Below, one piece after another: positions 59,943-64,000 of a DNA stretch of 64,000 nt. This stretch comes from Ulota crispa. Taxonomy: Eukaryota; Streptophyta; Bryopsida; Orthotrichales; Orthotrichaceae. Under the pieces are notes generated by a model, which had not been told where the DNA came from, did no database searches, and was given only the letters and a program-made list of their open reading frames with translations. A program made the position numbers and the translations under genes. The DNA is taken from NCBI GenBank assembly GCA_963920765.1, contig OY987247.1, forward strand, positions 10,636,471-10,700,470, written 5' to 3'. Positions within the stretch are counted from its first letter, which is position 1; every line of letters starts with the position of its first letter.

Positions 59943-60579
59943 CCTCTAAAATAATGCTTGAGGCACCAAATTTTGATGTCAATAATATTTTGAACTTCAA
60001 TAAACCTAACTAAACTGATATTTTTAGAAATTTATTTGTTTGACCTACTCTTTTTGAAGTCTAGACTCAGCATCAAAAACCTAATTTTGAAGAATGTTGA
60101 TTGTGATTTTTCTATTCAAGATTTTGTGCAAGGGTCTTGACTTTCTGTAGTGTTGAGAGCTCTTAGAAATGAGCCTCGAATACACTAGATCTTGGAGAAA
60201 AATTTACACTAGAAATTAATCTAAAAATTTGTAGAAGAGGTTTTGAAAAGCCGTAAAGTGACTGGAGTTATGTATGTTATGTTCTTTAACCTTATACTTT
60301 CTTGGTGACTAATTTTTTAGATTCAACATGTGAAAAGAGGATTGAAAGACTTCAAGTTATTTTTGCCATTTTAACACCTTCATGATCAAACATTATAATC
60401 TTTCAATCCATAAGTGATATTGTTGTATTTTCCTTTCCTATGTGATCTCTAACATATCTAGTTTGAATTTGTATGGTTACAATTTAAAAAAGGCATATAC
60501 AACCTATCAAAATGTTGGTTTTTTGTTCAATTAAGAGCAAATTCCTAGAAGCTCAAAAAAGGCCTCAAGCATTTAGGGG
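59943..60579. mobile_element. TTAA-family element sharing a TTAA with its neighbour
   Basis: TTAA at 59939-59942 and 60580-60583. The ends are CCTCTAAAATAATGCTTGAG and, reversed, CCCCTAAATGCTTGAGGCC. The interior belongs to the subfamily of 57743-58387. Confidence 0.85.
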
Positions 60580-60583
60580 TTAA

Positions 60584-61355
60584 AACATTCTTTTTCATTT
60601 TCTATTTGAACTAATAGATGAAGCTACAATATAAGCTAATCTTACTATAGTATTTATATTTTCACTTGTGATTTCAGTATAAATGATTTTGATTTTTAAA
60701 TGAATTTGATTTGCCTACATACTAAACTTGTAAATACCACAAGAATTTGAAATTTCACCAATAAATTTGCAAAAATCAAATTCATTAGTATTATCCTTTT
60801 TTTGTACATTTTGAAGTTTGGACGTGTTTTCTTTAGTAAAAAAAGCAAATACATAACACCCAATTGTTCACTAATTCAATCAATTTTGTTACATATCAAT
60901 AATTATACAAAATTTTGGGATAAATTTTGTCAAATAAAAATACACCCTATGCTATGGGTGGAATTTTGTGAGTGCTAATTATCATGGGTCACAACAATCA
61001 CAAACAATTTGAACATCTTGTGCAATTATAAGCAATGCAAAGGCTGGAATTCTTTAAATTCTCCAATCAATCTATCTACAAGATGAATGATGTAGTGCAA
61101 GACAATTTTGCCCATGTACAATTTTCTTGACTAAACTCGAACGTACAACAATAAGGCAACAAATCCAAATTAAAAACTAGTTGGAACTTCGGCTAGAAAG
61201 TAGGCATGAATGAGTAACCACTCAAATACAAAAAGCTGCAAGCACAAGGTGGTTGTATCATACTGTTACCACAAGAAGTCTTTCAATGTGCAAAACAAGT
61301 AAACAGAACACACATGACATGTGAATCATACTAAATTATGAAAGACAAATGCTAC
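60584..61355. other. AT-rich spacer, no gene seen
   Basis: No reading frame, array or inverted repeat was recognised. Confidence 0.5.
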
Positions 61356-61367
61356 CACTACAAGAAA

Positions 61368-61778
61368 GGGGATTGATATGTGTACCACACCTTTTCAGCT
61401 ATTCTACCACACCCCGGGTAAATTTTAGATTTCTACCATCAAATAGTTGAATTTGAGAATTTGGAATTCAGATTTGGACTTAGAGACTGTGATTTAGTCT
61501 AGAATCATAAAAATGTTCTACTTGAACAACACCCAATGAAAAGCTTATCTTTTTTAATAAACAAAAGTAAAAATAATACTTTTCCCCCAATATAAGCTTT
61601 TTCATTGGGTGTTGTTCAATTACAACTTTTTTTTAAAAGATTCTACACAAAATCAAGGTCTCTAAGTCCAAATATGAATTCCAAACTCTCAAATTCAACT
61701 ATTTGATGGTAGAAATCTAAAATTTACCTTGGGGTGTGGTAGAATAGCTGAAAAGGTGTAGTACACATATCAATCCCC
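61368..61778. mobile_element. Foldback MITE, Mutator-like subfamily C, copy 3
   Basis: GGGGATTGATATGTGTACC at the left pairs with GTACACATATCAATCCCC at the right. A perfect 9-bp duplication, TACAAGAAA, flanks it at 61359-61367 and 61779-61787. The target was the terminal repeat of the CACTA-ended element, which it splits. Confidence 0.9.
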
Positions 61779-61887
61779 TACAAGAAAAACTGTTTGCACT
61801 AACATGTCCAAATTGACTAAATGCGTCCAAAATGACAAAAAACTGACCGCAATGACAAAAAAAAAGTCCAGATCAACACGTCCAAAT

Positions 61888-62748
61888 GTACAGCACCCCT
61901 CAATATGTTTATGTTTAGGCTCATTTTGTCATTCAAAAAACTTTGCATAAAATAGAGTATAATTGTGTTTTCTTGCCTTGTATTAAGGTTTTGTGACTCT
62001 TTTGCAATGTCAATCAAGCATACCAAATTTTAGCTCCAAAAAATCAAAACCCTATTTTTGGTAAATTATTTTGTATTAAAATTCATAGTTATATGAAAAT
62101 TGATTGAAGAAAATTGGTGATGAATTTTTGAGATTTGATTTCATGGATATGTAGAAAACAAGCATATGCACATCTTCCATGCTAAAGAAAACTCCCTTAA
62201 GTAACAAAAATTTGGTCTACAAAAGATTCACTAAAACTTGTGATAGGCCCAAATTTGTAAAATACATATTATTCTATGAAAATCAAATTTTGTTGTTTGA
62301 CTCAAATGTTGTAATTAGGTTTGTATCTCTACACATGATATGTCTTTTACTTCATGAAAGGCTAGTAAAAATTTAGAAATATGTATTTTACAAAATTTGG
62401 GCCTATCACAAGTTTTAGTGAATCTTTTGTAGACCAAATTTTTGTTACTTAAGGGGGTTTTCTTTAGCATGGAAGATGTGCATATGCATGTTTTCTACAT
62501 ATCCATGAAATCAAATCTCAAAAATTCATCACCAATTTTCTTCAATCAATTTTCATATAACTATGAATTTTAATACAAAATAATTTACCAAAAATAGGGT
62601 TTTGATTTTTTGGAGCTAAAATTTGGTATGCTTGATTAACATTGCATAAGAGTCACAAAACCTTAATACAAGGCAAGAAAACACAATATGCAAAGTTTTT
62701 TGAATGACAAAATGAGCCTGAACGTAAACATACTGAGGGGTACTGTAC
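61888..62748. repeat. ~860-bp near-perfect hairpin, copy 2
   Basis: GTACAGCACCCCTCAATATG at the left pairs with CATACTGAGGGGTACTGTAC at the right; the arms of about 390 bases close on a loop near 62310. The arms and loop are homologous to 8346-9216 (shared CAAGCATACCAAATTT, AAAATCAAAACYCTATTTTT, and the loop AATCAAATTTTG). Mirror-image open frames within it are not genes. Confidence 0.85.
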
Positions 62749-62785
62749 AAAAAAATGTCCAAATTGACACAGTTCCCTTGTAGTT

Positions 62786-63304
62786 CTCAAAACATTATTT
62801 GTTTGAATGAATGTGTTCAACAAAAGAAAATTAAATACGGACTACTTTGTTTGCTTTCCAAATAGTTCCTTTCTAAATCGTAACGTTCAAGTACAACCAA
62901 GTGGATCTCAACATCACTTTCCAATAATGCACTTATTGTCCTTTTAAGTTTGACCTACAATCACCGTCACCATCACATTCTCTAAAAGGAAAGTACACCA
63001 AATTTGTATAGTACTCGCAGAAGTAGTACCCTCTACCAGTACACAAGTTCCTACTCCCAGCAGTTCAAACCAAGCAGTTGAAGAAACCATGTAAACAATC
63101 AAACAAATGCCAGCAATAGAAAAATGGCCGTCTTCACTATGCTTGGAGAGAAATGCTCAACACAATCACACATATACACAAACAAAATTTCTTGCACACC
63201 CACTCTCTCACTCCCTCTCAATTTCTACTCTAAACTGTAGTTTTCTTTCTCAGATCTCGCACCCATTTGAAGTGGTGGAAGGGAGGAAATGATTTAAAAA
63301 CTTC
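62786..63304. other. 3' flank of the SDR gene
   Basis: Between the CACTA-ended element and the stop codon of the minus-strand gene. No gene was seen. The part near 63304 is likely the 3' UTR. Confidence 0.4.
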
Positions 63305-64000
63305 TCAAGCTTTAGCCATCTCCTTAATCTGCTCTATGTTGAAAATTCCAAAGTAGTAGTCATCTTGCAAGGCCCTGATTGCTGCTACAGCAACATCGTC
63401 CACGCTCACCGGAGAAGCAAGCAAGAGGTCTGATGCAGGCAATCTCTGCAATGGCCGGGTAAAAGAAGCTGCAGCTGCAAGAACCTTTTCCAATGGCTCA
63501 CCAACAATGTCCAAAGGAATGTCCATTCCATTGAACTTCCTCTTTCCATAAATAAACCCCGGTCGTAAAATCGTTCCTGATGTCAAAACCAGAAACATTG
63601 ATCAATAGCTTTCAGAATGTAGATGAAAATTTAATGAAAATCCTTTTCACAGCTTCTTGAGAAGGGGTGTTTCACAAGTGGTGAGGTGCTACGCAAAGGA
63701 GGAATCCCTGGGCTGCAAAATGTTCTATATGGTTTCAAAGGTTGGAACACTGGATGACGAAGGATGGCATTCAAACAGGCTCTTTCTGTATCTGCAGAAA
63801 CAAGCAAGAAATGGGACTGATGCAACACACCAGTATTCGGGAAAGCTGAAAGAATCTCAGCTTCTGCTTTTCGTTTTCCTTGAAAGTAGCCGTTGTTCAG
63901 AGCAAACTCTGGCAAGTTGTAGTCATGTACTGAGATGTAGATGAACTTTGGAACTCCTGCAAAAGCCCAACGCAAACGAAACCCTCAGGAACTCATTAGA
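63305..64000 (-). CDS. Atypical short-chain dehydrogenase (NDUFA9/Coq11-like), 3' part
   Basis: Two exons are visible on the minus strand: 63956-63831, then the terminal exon 63576-63305 ending in TGA. They join in frame (NT-G-TILRPGFIYG). Upstream exons lie outside the window. Recognised blocks are PKFIYISVHDYNLP, GYFQGKRKAEAEIL, ILRPGFIYGKR, DIVGEPLEKVL, LPASDLLLASPVSVDDVA and FGIFNIEQIKEMA. They fit the plant NAD(P)-binding Rossmann proteins of the At1g32220/At5g10730 type, atypical SDRs related to complex I NDUFA9 and yeast Coq11. Such proteins are placed in plastid plastoglobules or mitochondria and linked to quinone or complex I biology. The YxxxK-like pair in GYFQGKR is present. The N-terminal glycine-rich NAD(P) motif and any transit peptide are not visible. 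Confidence 0.85.

Larger units (their letters stand above)
61356..62785. mobile_element. CACTA-ended element containing a long hairpin and a nested MITE
   Basis: The left end is CACTACAAGAAA (61356-61367), continued after the MITE as TACAAGAAAAACTG. The right end is CCCTTGTAGTT, one base off the CACTA consensus. Near both ends lie GTCCAAATTGAC motifs, shared with the mini-CACTA at 3529-3658. The 3-bp flanks (TAC and CTC) do not match, so age or rearrangement has blurred the site. The core is the ~860-bp hairpin at 61888-62748. Confidence 0.65.

Overview
The window looks like nuclear DNA of a land plant. The evidence is: intron-rich genes with GT-AG splicing; a plastid-type IspD with a transit-peptide-like N terminus; a plastid-type ABC1 kinase; CACTA elements with the classic plant termini CACTACAAGAAAA or CACTAGTAGAAAA; and telomere-like CCCTAAA motifs. 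The gene sequences and the AT-rich, repeat-filled spacers suggest a non-seed plant (bryophyte or lycophyte), but this is inference and no species is claimed.

Four protein genes can be supported. (1) 24960-26351 (+): a two-exon small membrane-anchored plant protein of unknown function. (2) 40508-46902 (+): an eleven-exon ABC1-family atypical kinase, 1078 aa as modelled. (3) 50432-54228 (-): an eleven-exon IspD/MCT, 325 aa, of the plastid MEP isoprenoid pathway. (4) 63305-64000 (-): the 3' part of an atypical SDR (NDUFA9/Coq11-like) running off the window. All joins were read by eye; each complete model keeps a continuous frame across all its introns.

Almost everything else is DNA-transposon debris. 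The main hidden structure is a family of at least 17 short elements that begin CCC(C)TAAA or CCC(C)TGAG and are bounded by TTAA on both sides. They lie at 13.1, 17.8, 29.2, 31.5, 36.8, 38.1, 39.0, 47.4-49.5 (five copies, nested), 50.7, 54.9, 57.7, 59.5 and 59.9 kb. TTAA targets with CCC termini are the hallmark of piggyBac, a superfamily scarcely reported from land plants. No transposase for them is visible here.

Other classes are: foldback MITEs with 9-bp target duplications (Mutator-like; three subfamilies, seven copies); CACTA elements with 3-bp duplications (a 3.26-kb one at 13971-17226 and several mini-elements); a Stowaway-like element in an intron of gene 1; TA-flanked elements; a decayed Tc1 transposase at 2770-3890 with a mini-CACTA inside it; and two homologous ~870-bp near-perfect hairpins at 8346-9216 and 61888-62748. 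Several tandem arrays sit inside these elements.

Layout: 1-23 kb is repeats and relics; 23.6-26.4 kb holds gene 1; 26.4-40 kb is repeats; 40.0-47.3 kb is the ABC1 kinase; 47.4-49.5 kb is a nested TTAA-element cluster; 50.4-54.6 kb is IspD, with a nested insertion in its last intron; 54.8-62.8 kb is repeats; 63.3-64 kb is the SDR gene. The ABC1 kinase, IspD and SDR products all plausibly act in plastid or mitochondrial isoprenoid/quinone biology, but nothing in the sequence shows that they are co-regulated.
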